DNA of 64,000 nt, from positions 62,001-126,000 of the forward strand of contig NZ_BJOU01000017.1 of NCBI RefSeq assembly GCF_009932435.1, written 5' to 3'. Positions 33,927 through 42,303 of the stretch are shown here, one piece after another. Origin of the DNA: Gordonia crocea (GTDB lineage: Bacteria; Actinomycetota; Actinomycetes; Mycobacteriales; Mycobacteriaceae). How positions within the stretch are numbered: the stretch's first letter is position 1; each line of letters opens with the position of its first letter. The position numbers and the translations under genes were made by a program. The notes beneath the pieces are model-generated. The model was not told the DNA's origin. It did not search any database and saw nothing but the letters and a program-made list of their open reading frames with translations.

Positions 33927-35888
33927 ATGTCGAGCACGCCTGTCCAGCCGTTGTGGGTTCCCGACGCCGAGCGGATCGCCGCGGCCCGGATCACCGATTT
34001 CGCCCAGCTGGTCGGCCACGGTGCCGACGACTACCAGGCCCTGTGGGAATGGTCGGTGACCGACCTGCCCGGGTTCTACGGCGCACTCTGGGACTACTTC
34101 GGGCTCGACGGCGTGAGCGGGTACGACGAGGTGCTCGCCGACGCGTCGATGCCCGGCGCCCAGTGGTTCACCGGTGCCACCGTCAACTTCGGCGAATACC
34201 TGGTGAGCCGGGGCGAGCCCGACGACATCGCGGTGATAGCCACCGACGAGACCGGCGAAGCGCGGACCTGGACGCGTCAACGACTGCGCGACGAGGCCGG
34301 CGCGCTCGCCGCCACCCTGAAGGCCGCCGGGGTGGGCCGCGGCGACGTCGTCGTCGGGTACCTGCCGCACGTCCCGGAGACGATCGCCGCCTTCGCCGCC
34401 ACCGCCTCGCTCGGCGCGATCTGGTCGTGTGTCGGCCAGGACTACGTGGCCGGCGCGGCGATCGACCGCTTCGCCCAGCTGTCACCGAAGGTGCTGCTCA
34501 CCTCCACCGGCTACTACTTCAACGGGCGCAAGCACGACCGCCGCGAGGACATCGCCCGGCTGCGTGACGGCTTGCCCACGGTCACGACCACCGTCGTGCT
34601 GTCGCGCGCGGGGTTCGACGGCGACGGACTCGGGATGGCGTGGGCCGACGCGGTGGCGGCCCCGGCCGCCCTCGATCCGGTGCGCGTCCCGTTCGACCAC
34701 CCGCTGTGGGTGCTGTTCTCCTCGGGCACCACCGGGGTGCCCAAGGGGCTGGTGCACGGGCACGGCGGGATCCTCGTCGAAATGCTGAAACAACTCGGGC
34801 TGCACTGGGACCTCGGTGCGCGGGACCGGCTGTTCTGGTACACCTCGCCGAGCTGGATGATGTGGAACGCCCAGATCGCCGCCCTCGCCGTCGGGGCCTC
34901 GGTGATCTGCTACGACGGGTCGCCGTCGTTTCCCGACCCGGCCGCGATGTGGGACCTCGTCGACCGGCACCAGGCGACCTTCTTCGGCACCAGTCCCGGC
35001 TACCTGCTGGCGAGTCAGACCGCCGGCGTCGTCCCGGTCAGCGGCAGCCGCACCCTGGCCCGACTGCGGTCGATGGGCTCGACCGGCTCACCCCTGTCCC
35101 CCGACGTCCACCGCTGGCAGGCGCAGCAGCTGCCCGACGTGCCGCTGTGGTCGCTGTCGGGCGGCACCGACGTCTGCTCGGCCTTCATCGCCGGCTCCCC
35201 GACGGTGCCGGTGTGGCCCGGCGAGTTGTCGGTGCGCTGCCTGGGGGCGGCGATCGAGGCGTGGGACCCCGACGGCACCTCGGTCCCCACCGGTCAGGTC
35301 GGCGAGCTGGTCATGACCGAGCCGCTGCCGAGCATGCCGGTGAAACTGTGGAACGACCCCGACGGGCAGCGCTACCACGACGCCTACTTCGAGATGTACG
35401 GCTCGGCATGGCGCCAGGGCGACTGGATCACGCTCACCGAGCGCGGCAGCGTGGTCATCCACGGCCGGTCCGATTCCACGCTCAACCGCCACGGCATCCG
35501 GATGGGCAGCGCCGACGTCTACGCGGCGGTCGACGCCGTCGACGGGATCGCCGAGTCTTTGGTGATCGGTGCCGAGCAGCCAGACGGCTCCTATTGGATG
35601 CCGCTGTTCGTCGTCGTGGAACACGGCGTGGAACTCGACGACGAGCTGGTCGCGCGCATCAAGTCGAGCATCCGCGAACGCGCCTCTGCCCGCCACGTCC
35701 CCGACGAGGTGATCGCGGTCCCCGGAATCCCGCACACCAAGACCGGAAAGAAGCTCGAGGTGCCGGTCAAACGGATCCTGCAGGGCGCCGACGCGGGATC
35801 GGTCGCCAACCCGGCGTCGGTGGACAACCCCGATCTCCTGGCCGTCTTCGCCGAACTCGCCGCGCTGCGACAGGGCTCGGGATCCTGA
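33927..35888 (+). CDS. Acetoacetyl-CoA synthetase
   Basis: The 653-residue AMP-forming synthetase has the acetoacetate-CoA ligase layout: an N-terminal DYQALWEWSVTDLPGFYGALWDYF segment, WFTGATVNFGEYL, LFSSGTTGVPKGLVHGHGG (ATP loop), LWSLSGGTDVCSAF and KTGKKLEVPVKRIL with the catalytic Lys. It begins 40 bases after ipdC and may be transcribed with that operon. A CAGTTA-x8-TAACTG dyad (33880-33899) lies in the junction. Activation of acetoacetate or a related 3-oxo acid from ring breakdown is a plausible link, but this is inference. Confidence 0.85.
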   Translation: MSSTPVQPLWVPDAERIAAARITDFAQLVGHGADDYQALWEWSVTDLPGFYGALWDYFGLDGVSGYDEVLADASMPGAQWFTGATVNFGEYLVSRGEPDDIAVIATDETGEARTWTRQRLRDEAGALAATLKAAGVGRGDVVVGYLPHVPETIAAFAATASLGAIWSCVGQDYVAGAAIDRFAQLSPKVLLTSTGYYFNGRKHDRREDIARLRDGLPTVTTTVVLSRAGFDGDGLGMAWADAVAAPAALDPVRVPFDHPLWVLFSSGTTGVPKGLVHGHGGILVEMLKQLGLHWDLGARDRLFWYTSPSWMMWNAQIAALAVGASVICYDGSPSFPDPAAMWDLVDRHQATFFGTSPGYLLASQTAGVVPVSGSRTLARLRSMGSTGSPLSPDVHRWQAQQLPDVPLWSLSGGTDVCSAFIAGSPTVPVWPGELSVRCLGAAIEAWDPDGTSVPTGQVGELVMTEPLPSMPVKLWNDPDGQRYHDAYFEMYGSAWRQGDWITLTERGSVVIHGRSDSTLNRHGIRMGSADVYAAVDAVDGIAESLVIGAEQPDGSYWMPLFVVVEHGVELDDELVARIKSSIRERASARHVPDEVIAVPGIPHTKTGKKLEVPVKRILQGADAGSVANPASVDNPDLLAVFAELAALRQGSGS

Positions 35889-35897
35889 CCATCGGCA

Positions 35898-36740
35898 CTA
35901 GTCCTCGACAGCCTCATCCGGTTGGGCGGTGATCCCGGAGGTCGTCGACGCCAGAGCACTTTCATGCAGACAGGCCCCGAACCATCGGTAGAGCCATTCC
36001 TGGGCCATCTTCCGGTTTTCGCAGAACACGATCGGCACCGACGGGAAGCGGGCCTGCGCCTCGGCGACCGAATCCGCGACGCTGCTCGCGTTGACGTGCT
36101 CGAGCTTGAACAGCGCCGAATAACCGGAGTCCACGATGACCGCACCCCGCGGTTGGTTCGCGAGGTCGGCCATCAGGTAGGTCAGCTTGCCCGAGAGCAG
36201 GCTCGACGCCAGGTCCTCGACGCTCTTGCGCTCGGCCGCCGCCACCAGCTCGTCGTCGGCGAAAACGGCATAATCCCCGACGGGCAGCGCTCGTTTCACC
36301 GTCGTCGCCTGCTGCTCGGAGAACTTGTACGCATACCGTTCGCGGGTGTCGACGACGATGTCGGGGACCAGACCGTGAGCCCGCGCCTTCGGTACGGCGA
36401 CGTTCGGGCGCGCTTGCTTGGCGACCTTGCGCGACTGCCAGAACACCATTTCCCGCCCGCGCGCCCGGGTGAGGACGAACTGCGAGCGGTTCTCCTTGCC
36501 GCGCTCCAGCACCAAGTCGATGGCGGCGCCCCGCTTACTCACCGACCGAATCGGCAAGGCCTCGACGATCTCGGCATCCTCGGGCCACTCGACGACCCGG
36601 TGGCAGTAGACCTTGGCCGTGCGCGGCCACGTCTCGCGCACCTTCAGCACCACGACCTCACCGCCGACCGGCAGGCGCAACAAGTACGGGAGGCTGGTCC
36701 CCTCCTCCGGGTTGCGCGCGATCAGAAACTCTTCGGCCAC
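35898..36740 (-). CDS. ERCC4-domain (XPF-type) nuclease
   Basis: The 280-residue protein carries the XPF/ERCC4 active-site pattern: VPDIVVDTRERYAYKF, LPVGDYAVFADDELVAAAERKSVEDLASSLLSGKL (Asp, Glu-Arg-Lys). An N-terminal ~110-residue domain precedes it and no helix-hairpin-helix tail is seen. GTG 36740 is 4 bases after the stop of the decayed sigma-factor gene; the ribosome site is weak. Family members cut branched or damaged DNA. The role in this organism is unknown, and the pairing with a sigma/VOC cassette is unexplained. Confidence 0.78.
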   Translation of the reverse strand: MAEEFLIARNPEEGTSLPYLLRLPVGGEVVVLKVRETWPRTAKVYCHRVVEWPEDAEIVEALPIRSVSKRGAAIDLVLERGKENRSQFVLTRARGREMVFWQSRKVAKQARPNVAVPKARAHGLVPDIVVDTRERYAYKFSEQQATTVKRALPVGDYAVFADDELVAAAERKSVEDLASSLLSGKLTYLMADLANQPRGAVIVDSGYSALFKLEHVNASSVADSVAEAQARFPSVPIVFCENRKMAQEWLYRWFGACLHESALASTTSGITAQPDEAVED

Positions 36741-36744
36741 CTCG

Positions 36745-37493
36745 TCAGGGTAGCGGTGTTGCCGCCCGATTCGCGCCGGTCGCCACTTCCGGCAAGCCCG
36801 CCAAGGCGAACAATCCCCGATCGAAGAACGCGCCCACGTGCGCGACCTTGCCGGCGACGATCGACAACACATCGAGTTGGAACGGCAGCCAGACATCGGC
36901 GCCGTCCGCCCCGGCCGACCGCATGTACATCCCGGCGGCCGGCAGTCCGTTGCAGGTGGTCGGGATCATCACGATGTCGCCGGCGCACTGTGCCGGGCAC
37001 TGCATCCGGGTGAGGTCGCCGATCTGTTCGGCCCCGACGTACCAGCCCGGGAACGGCGGCATCTCCCACACGGCCTCGTCGGCCAGCAGCGCGACCACCC
37101 CGTCGATGTCGTGCCGTTCGAAGGCCGAGCAGAAGTCCTCCCACACGCGCTGCTCGTCGGCGGAGAGCTCGGCGGCCCGCCGCCCCTCCGGAATCGCACC
37201 GTCGCCCAGCGTCTTGCGCGCCCGGGACAACGCGCTGTTGGCCGCCGGGACGGTCATGTCGAGCAGGTCGGCCGTCTCGGCGGCGGAGAAGGCGAGGATA
37301 TCGCGCAAGATCAGGGCGGCGCGCTGCCGCGGCGGCAACTCCTGCATGGCGGCCACCATTGCGAGGCTCACGCTTTCGCGGCGCTCGGCGACGACGGCCG
37401 GGTCGCCGAGCCGAGCATGCGGTAGCAATGCGCGAGCAGCTCGGCCCGCATCGCCGCGGTCGCCGATTCGAAAACCTGCTCGTCGTCCGTCAC
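36745..37493 (-). pseudogene. ECF sigma factor (SigG/SigX5-like, SnoaL C-terminus) with region 2 deleted and frameshifted
   Basis: From GTG 37493 one frame reads VTDDEQVFESATAAMRAELLAHCYRMLGSAT and then ends at a TGA. Another frame picks up LPHARLGDPAVVAERRESVSLAMVAAMQELPPRQRAALILRDIL (region 4) and a SnoaL-like C-terminal domain to 36745. In intact relatives about 80-100 residues of region 2 (promoter -10 recognition) lie between these parts. Both frames still match the family across the same bases near 37420, so a deletion at a short matching sequence plus frameshift is likely. The gene cannot make a working sigma factor. It was preceded by a VOC gene (stop at 37495), a common partner of these factors. 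Confidence 0.82.
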
Positions 37494-37494
37494 C

Positions 37495-37932
37495 TCACGC
37501 CCCTTGCTGCTGCTTCATGAACTCCTCGGGCCCGACTTCGACAGCCGCCGGGTCCATCCACATGATGCCCCACGCGTGGCCGTCGAGGTCCTCGAAATCC
37601 CGGCCGTACATGAATCGGTGGTCGTCGGTCCGACCGTCCTTCGCCCCCAGGGCGACCGCCTTGTCGACGATGGCGTCGACCTCGTCACGACTACCGGCGC
37701 TGAGGTTGATGAGGACTTCGCTGGCGGTCGTGGCGTCGACGATGGTCTAGTCGGTGAAGGTCGAGTAGAACTCCTTCTGCATGAGCATCGAGACGATGGT
37801 GTCGCCGAGGACGAGGGCGGCGGCGTTGCCGTCGCTGAAGCGGTCGTCGAAGTGGTAGCCCAGTGCGGTGAAGAAGTCGCGCGAGCGCTGCAGATCGGCG
37901 ACGGGCAGGTTCACAAAGATCATGTCGTGCAT
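37495..37932 (-). pseudogene. VOC-family (glyoxalase-like) protein with in-frame amber codon
   Basis: ATG 37932 starts MHDMIFVNLPVADLQRSRDFFTALGYHFDDRFSDGN, a typical VOC N-terminus, and continues to YSTFTD. TAG at 37747-37749 then interrupts the frame. The same frame goes on as TIVDATTASEVLINLSAGSRDEVDAIVDKAVALGAK...MYGRDFEDLDGHAWGIMWMDPAA, a complete VOC C-terminus ending at 37495. One base change (AAG to TAG) would explain it. The sigma-factor remnant follows 1 base later. Both genes of this VOC-sigma cassette are therefore broken. Confidence 0.85.
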
Positions 37933-38072
37933 CGGTCTTCCTTTCGGTTGCGGCGCCGCGTGTCGATGCCGTCATAGAGGTAGACCACCGGGGTCGCCGA
38001 AACTGATCGGTCCGCAACCAACGAGCATCGAGATCCCCTGTTGTGGCGTGGCTCACATTGACCTGGTAGACT

Positions 38073-38084
38073 GAACACCAGTTC
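38073..38084. promoter_or_regulatory. LexA (SOS) box-like site upstream of the 13E12-type gene
   Basis: GAACACCAGTTC matches the actinobacterial SOS box GAAC-x4-GTTC. It lies 42 bases before the ATG at 38126. DNA-damage induction of 13E12-family genes is known in mycobacteria, so this site is a reasonable functional candidate. Confidence 0.6.
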
Positions 38085-38125
38085 GACTGATAGTCGATTC
38101 CGGCAGTTCAGGGGAGGTGGATCCG

Positions 38126-39673
38126 ATGACCGACACGACCCCGGTGTTACCGGATTCGCCGGTGGAGTTGCTCGCGTTGATCGAGGCCGCCCAACACCGA
38201 CTGACCACCGCGGTCTGGGCCGCCGAAACCGAGGACGACCTGCTGGCCGCGGCCCGCACCCTCGAACGCAGCCGCTGCCGCAGCGAAGCCATCGACGCCC
38301 AACTGTTCACCGAAATCAACGACCGCTGCGCCTACGCCCGCGACGGATTCACCCGCCCCCTGATGTGGCTGGCCAAAGGACTGCGCCTGGGCCGCACCGA
38401 AGCCAAGAAACGCTACCGCCGCGCCGAAACCATCAGCCGGCTGACCGCCATCACCGGCGAAACCCTGCCCCCGAAATACCCCACCACCGCCGGCCACCTC
38501 GCCGACGGACACATCAGCGGCGCCCACGTCGACGAAATCCGCGACGTCATGACCCGCCTGCCCTGGAAACTGTCCCCCGAACTGGTCGAGCGCGCCGAAA
38601 CCGAACTCGCCGACCTCGCCCGCACCCTGACCCCCTGGGAGCTCCGCCGAGCCGGCATCACCCTGCTGGAATACCTCGACCCCGACGGCACCCTGGCCGA
38701 CGACCGCGACCGCCGCAACCAACGCCGCCTGTCCCTGAGCCCACAAAACCGCATCCATATGTCAGCCCTGACCGCCGATCTCACCCCCAGCGCCCGTGCC
38801 AAACTCGACCTCATCCTGGCCAGCTGGGCCGCCCCCGGCATGAACAACCCCGACGACACCGACCACGACCGCCTCACCGGCGCAGTCACCACCATCGATC
38901 CCAGCGACCCCACCCAAGCCGACCGCCTCACCGCCGCCCGCCACCGCGACCACCGCACCCCCACCCAACGCAACCACGACGCCCTCGAAGCCATGTGCGA
39001 CTTCATCGCCGGCCACCACGGCCTGGGCACCCCCAACAGAATCCCCGGCCAACTCGTCATCACCGCCACCATCGCCGACCTCAAAGCCGGCTGCGGACAA
39101 GCCCTCACCACCACCGGCACCCTCATCCCCGTCGCCGACCTCGTCGACCTCGCCGCCCGCCTCGACCCCTCCCTCATCGTTTTCGCCGACCACACCCGCG
39201 AAATCCTCTACCACGGCCGTGCCAAGCGATCAGCCACCTTCAACCATCGCCTCGCCCTCTTCGCCCGTGACCGCGGCGACACCCACCCCGACTCCGACAC
39301 CCCCTTTATCCACACCCAGGCCCACCACCTGCCCGACTGGGCCGACGGCGGCCAAACCGACATCGACAAACTCACCGCCACCAGCGGACCCAACAACCGC
39401 GCCGTCGGCACCAAACCCCGCCAATGGGAAACCACCTACCAAACCAGCGACCCCCACCCCGGACGCGTCGCCTGGCGACTGCGCAACCACAACGGACCAC
39501 CCGGGCGACCCCGCATCAACCACACCCACCACCCCGACGACCTCGCCCGCACCATCATCCGCAACATCCGCGCCATCGGCGGCAAAGGCTCCAAACACGC
39601 CGACCCACCCCACCCACCCGCCTCACGAATCGAGAACCGACTCTGCAACCGGCTGGGCTACACCGAGTTGTAG
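38126..39673 (+). CDS. DUF222/HNH (13E12 repeat family) protein with degenerate HNH domain
   Basis: The 515-residue protein has the DUF222 region (MTDTTPVLPDSPVELLALIEAAQHRL onwards, with DGFTRPLMWLAKGLRLGRTEAKKRYR and SPQNRIHMSALTADLTPSARAKLD) and a C-terminal HNH-like part. The usual metal Cys are missing: RGDTHPDSDTP where RGCTxPGCDxP is normal, and SGPNNR in place of CGPHNR. QAHHLPDWADGG is kept. Nuclease activity is therefore doubtful. ATG 38126 follows GGGGAGG. The coding strand is strikingly C-rich with CCC/ACC/CAC codons, unlike its neighbours, consistent with acquisition. A LexA-type box precedes it. Confidence 0.82.
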   Translation: MTDTTPVLPDSPVELLALIEAAQHRLTTAVWAAETEDDLLAAARTLERSRCRSEAIDAQLFTEINDRCAYARDGFTRPLMWLAKGLRLGRTEAKKRYRRAETISRLTAITGETLPPKYPTTAGHLADGHISGAHVDEIRDVMTRLPWKLSPELVERAETELADLARTLTPWELRRAGITLLEYLDPDGTLADDRDRRNQRRLSLSPQNRIHMSALTADLTPSARAKLDLILASWAAPGMNNPDDTDHDRLTGAVTTIDPSDPTQADRLTAARHRDHRTPTQRNHDALEAMCDFIAGHHGLGTPNRIPGQLVITATIADLKAGCGQALTTTGTLIPVADLVDLAARLDPSLIVFADHTREILYHGRAKRSATFNHRLALFARDRGDTHPDSDTPFIHTQAHHLPDWADGGQTDIDKLTATSGPNNRAVGTKPRQWETTYQTSDPHPGRVAWRLRNHNGPPGRPRINHTHHPDDLARTIIRNIRAIGGKGSKHADPPHPPASRIENRLCNRLGYTEL

Positions 39674-39699
39674 CCAGGTACCGAAGTAGGCTCGGACCC

Positions 39700-40830
39700 G
39701 TGGATCTGCGCCGCTACCCCGACGTCGAAGGCCCCGGCCTGGTCGCGGTCGACGCGGCCGACCGGCTGATACTCGACGAGACCGCCGTGCTCATCGACGA
39801 CCTTGCTGTTCGCCGCGACGAGGTGGTGGTGATCGACGACTCCTACGGCGCCCTCACCCTGGGTCTGCTCGACCCGGTCCCCGGCACCGCCACGATTCGC
39901 GTCCACCAGGACCTCGTCACCGGCGAGCAGGCGTTGGCGGCCAATGCCGACCGCCTCGGGTTCGCCGGATTCGAATCCGTGTCGCTCTCGCCCGAGCTGG
40001 TCACCGGCGCGCGGCTGGTCGTCATGCGGCTGCCGCGCTCGCTGGACCGACTCGCCGAAGTCGCCGCGATGATCGCCGCCCATGCCGCACCCGACGCCGT
40101 GGTGGTGGGCGGTGGCCGGATCAAGCACATGACCCCGCGGATGAACGACGTGTTGCGCGAGGTATTCGACCGCGTCGACGTCAGCCACGCCCGACAGAAG
40201 TCACGCGTCCTGTTCGCCCGGGGACCGCAACGCGACGCCGCTGCCGGACGTGTCCGGTCGTGGCCGCGGACCGAGCAGCACCCCGACGTCGGGCTCGATG
40301 TCATCGCCCACGGCGGCGTCTTTGCCGGGACCGGGGTGGACATTGGAACGCGGTTGCTGTTGGCGCACCTTACCGAGGCCGGCGCCGACGCCACCCTGCG
40401 CACCGCCGTGGACCTCGGCTGCGGCAACGGCACCATCGCCGCGTGGTTGGCCCGGGCCCACCCGGACGCGCGCGTCCTCGCCACCGATCGGTCTGCCGCG
40501 GCCGTCGCCTCCGCGCAGGCCACCGCCGCGGCGAACGGGGTGGCCGACCGTGTCACGGTACGGCGGGTCGACGGTGCGGACGGCATCGCCGACGGGGCGG
40601 TGGACGTGGTGGTTTTGAACCCGCCGTTCCATTCCGACGCGGCGTTGGCGACCGGCATCGCCGAGCACCTCTTCGCCGAATCCGCCCGGGTCCTGCGCCC
40701 CGGTGGCGAGTTGTGGTGCGTGTGGAATTCGCACCTGCGCTATCGCGGCGCGTTGACCCGGATCGTCGGACCCACCCGCCAGATCGCACGCAATCCGAAG
40801 TTCACCGTCACCGCGTCGGTTCGCGCGTGA
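39700..40830 (+). CDS. Class I SAM-dependent methyltransferase (RsmC/RlmG-like)
   Basis: The 376-residue protein has two halves. An N-terminal methyltransferase-like domain lacks a clear SAM loop (VVVIDDSYGALTLGLL, residues 40-55). A C-terminal domain has VDLGCGNGTIAAWLARAHPDARVLATDRS (SAM motif I) and VVVLNPPFHSDAAL with NPPF, the active-site motif of N2-guanine rRNA methyltransferases. That is the RsmC/RlmG architecture, a duplicated methyltransferase. GTG 39700 starts VDLRRYPDVEG. It probably methylates a guanine in 16S or 23S rRNA. The stop overlaps the converging membrane gene by 23 bases. Confidence 0.82.
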   Translation: MDLRRYPDVEGPGLVAVDAADRLILDETAVLIDDLAVRRDEVVVIDDSYGALTLGLLDPVPGTATIRVHQDLVTGEQALAANADRLGFAGFESVSLSPELVTGARLVVMRLPRSLDRLAEVAAMIAAHAAPDAVVVGGGRIKHMTPRMNDVLREVFDRVDVSHARQKSRVLFARGPQRDAAAGRVRSWPRTEQHPDVGLDVIAHGGVFAGTGVDIGTRLLLAHLTEAGADATLRTAVDLGCGNGTIAAWLARAHPDARVLATDRSAAAVASAQATAAANGVADRVTVRRVDGADGIADGAVDVVVLNPPFHSDAALATGIAEHLFAESARVLRPGGELWCVWNSHLRYRGALTRIVGPTRQIARNPKFTVTASVRA

Positions 40831-41311
40831 GCGCCCCGCGCATCACTGCCTCGGCCTGCGGGGGCGCGATCTCGACGGGCAGCAAGACCGCACCGCGCGG
40901 GCGCAGTTTGACGGCGAGGAAACCGTTGTCCAGCCGGTCCACCGACGCCACCCGGGAATAGCCGAGGACGACTTGGGCGCCGCCGTCGATGACCCGGAAC
41001 GAGTCGGCAGCAAAGCCGGAGGCCCACTCGACGCCGGGAGCCGCGACGAGACGGTGGCGCCGCGCCGCCTGCCAATAGTTCAGCCCGACGATGATGACGA
41101 CCAGTGCGGGAAAGGCCAGGAGCAGCCACCAACTCGCGGTCAGTGCCGCCGCGGCCACGATGACGGCCGCCTCCGCCACGAGGAAGATCCAGAATCCCCG
41201 GTTGCTGGTCAGCCAGTGCGATATCACCGCGCGGGTGAACCGGGCGGCGTCGCCGGGTTGGCAAACATACGAATACTGGATCGCCGGAACATCGGCGGGC
41301 ACGGTCGTCAC
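40808..41311 (-). CDS. YcxB-like membrane protein
   Basis: The 167-residue protein has two close hydrophobic helices (about residues 40-58 and 62-80) followed by a soluble region GFAADSFRVIDGGAQVVLGYSRVASVDRLDNGFLAVKL, typical of the YcxB C-terminal domain. It overlaps the methyltransferase end by 23 bases on the opposite strand. No function is known for the family. Confidence 0.75.
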   Translation of the reverse strand: MTTVPADVPAIQYSYVCQPGDAARFTRAVISHWLTSNRGFWIFLVAEAAVIVAAAALTASWWLLLAFPALVVIIVGLNYWQAARRHRLVAAPGVEWASGFAADSFRVIDGGAQVVLGYSRVASVDRLDNGFLAVKLRPRGAVLLPVEIAPPQAEAVMRGALTREPTR

Positions 41312-41370
41312 CGCACCAGCCTAGATCCGCTCAGGGAATCGACCCGTGTCCGGACGGGTTGTGGTTGTCG

Positions 41371-42015
41371 ATGGATACCTCCCGCGATGAACTGCTGCCA
41401 CTCCTCGCCGATCGCGTCAGCGCGTCGTCGTTCGACCCGGACCACGTCCTCGACCCGTCATCGCTGGATCTGCTGCTCCAAGCCGCGGGCACCGCGCCGT
41501 CGGCGGGCAACTCGCAACCGTGGTCGTTCATCGTCGGGCACCGGGGTGACTGGGTCCACGACCGGCTCGTCGACAGCCTCGCCGGGAGCACCCGCGCGTG
41601 GGCTCCGGCCGCGAGTGTCTTGATCGCCAACCTGGCGCAGGTCCACGTCGAGGACAGCGACCTCGAGTATTCGGAGTTCAGCCGCTACGACCTCGGCCAG
41701 GCCGTCGCCCATCTCACGGTCCAGGCCGCCGCCCTCGGATTGTCGGTGCACCAGTTCCGCGGATTCGACCGCTCCGCGGTGGCCGACGCTTTCGACGTCG
41801 CCCCACACTGGGAGGTCACCAGCATGGCCGCGGTCGGCGTCGCCTTCGGTGCCACGCCCCGCGTCGCACCCACCGGTCACGCGTCGTCGACGCCGGAGCG
41901 ACGGAGCCTCACCGCAATCACCTGGGCGAGAGCAGCACCGGGATCGGCGGGGGCGTCGGGCGCGCCCGGCAGAACTCGACGAGCCGCCCCGACTCGGGGC
42001 CGGCCAACCGCATGA
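41371..42015 (+). CDS. Nitroreductase-family flavoprotein with a C-terminal extension
   Basis: The 214-residue protein has APSAGNSQPWSFIVGHRGDW (FMN-binding start), VSVLIANL-type strand and LGQAVAHLTVQAAALGLSVHQFRGFD. The family core usually ends near RRSLTAITWA. Here a further ~35 residues rich in Ala, Gly, Pro and Arg (APGSAGASGAPGRTRRAAP) run across the converging gene at 41918-42166. Loss of the original stop by a small mutation is possible. ATG 41371 is used. The core should still bind FMN and NAD(P)H. Confidence 0.78.
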   Translation: MDTSRDELLPLLADRVSASSFDPDHVLDPSSLDLLLQAAGTAPSAGNSQPWSFIVGHRGDWVHDRLVDSLAGSTRAWAPAASVLIANLAQVHVEDSDLEYSEFSRYDLGQAVAHLTVQAAALGLSVHQFRGFDRSAVADAFDVAPHWEVTSMAAVGVAFGATPRVAPTGHASSTPERRSLTAITWARAAPGSAGASGAPGRTRRAAPTRGRPTA

Positions 42016-42166
42016 GTGCGGACAGGACGTGGAGCAGCCCCTCGGTCACCAGCTCCGGGTCCCCACTCGTCCGAACGATTTCGGCTGCCTCGGACTTGTC
42101 CCCATCGGCCAGCGCGGCCACCACCGCCACCGACTCCGACCATGCACCGTCCCTGGTCAAACGCAT
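41918..42166 (-). CDS. Small conserved-looking hypothetical protein
   Basis: This is an 82-residue acidic, mostly helical protein (MRLTRDGAWSESVAVVAALADGDKSEAAEIVRTSGDPELVTEGLLHVLSALM). ATG 42166 follows a good ribosome site (AGAGGTAG, about 4 bases upstream). It overlaps the end of the nitroreductase gene on the other strand by 98 bases. No family was recognised. The codon-like composition and the ribosome site support it as real. Confidence 0.55.
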   Translation of the reverse strand: MRLTRDGAWSESVAVVAALADGDKSEAAEIVRTSGDPELVTEGLLHVLSALMRLAGPESGRLVEFCRARPTPPPIPVLLSPR

Positions 42167-42303
42167 CGCTACCTCTTTCCCCGGCAGTGACCTGCCGATT
42201 GCATTTCCAGCGATGCTATTGACCTTGCGGCGCCGACGAATCGTCCAATGGTCACCGTCGAGAAGGGACCTTTGGGTACCCTAAGTCCCGATCTCCCGGG
42301 GCG

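Noticed and set aside
38126..39673. Intact mobile element around the 13E12-type gene
   Set aside because: No terminal inverted repeats, target duplications or transposase were seen on either side.
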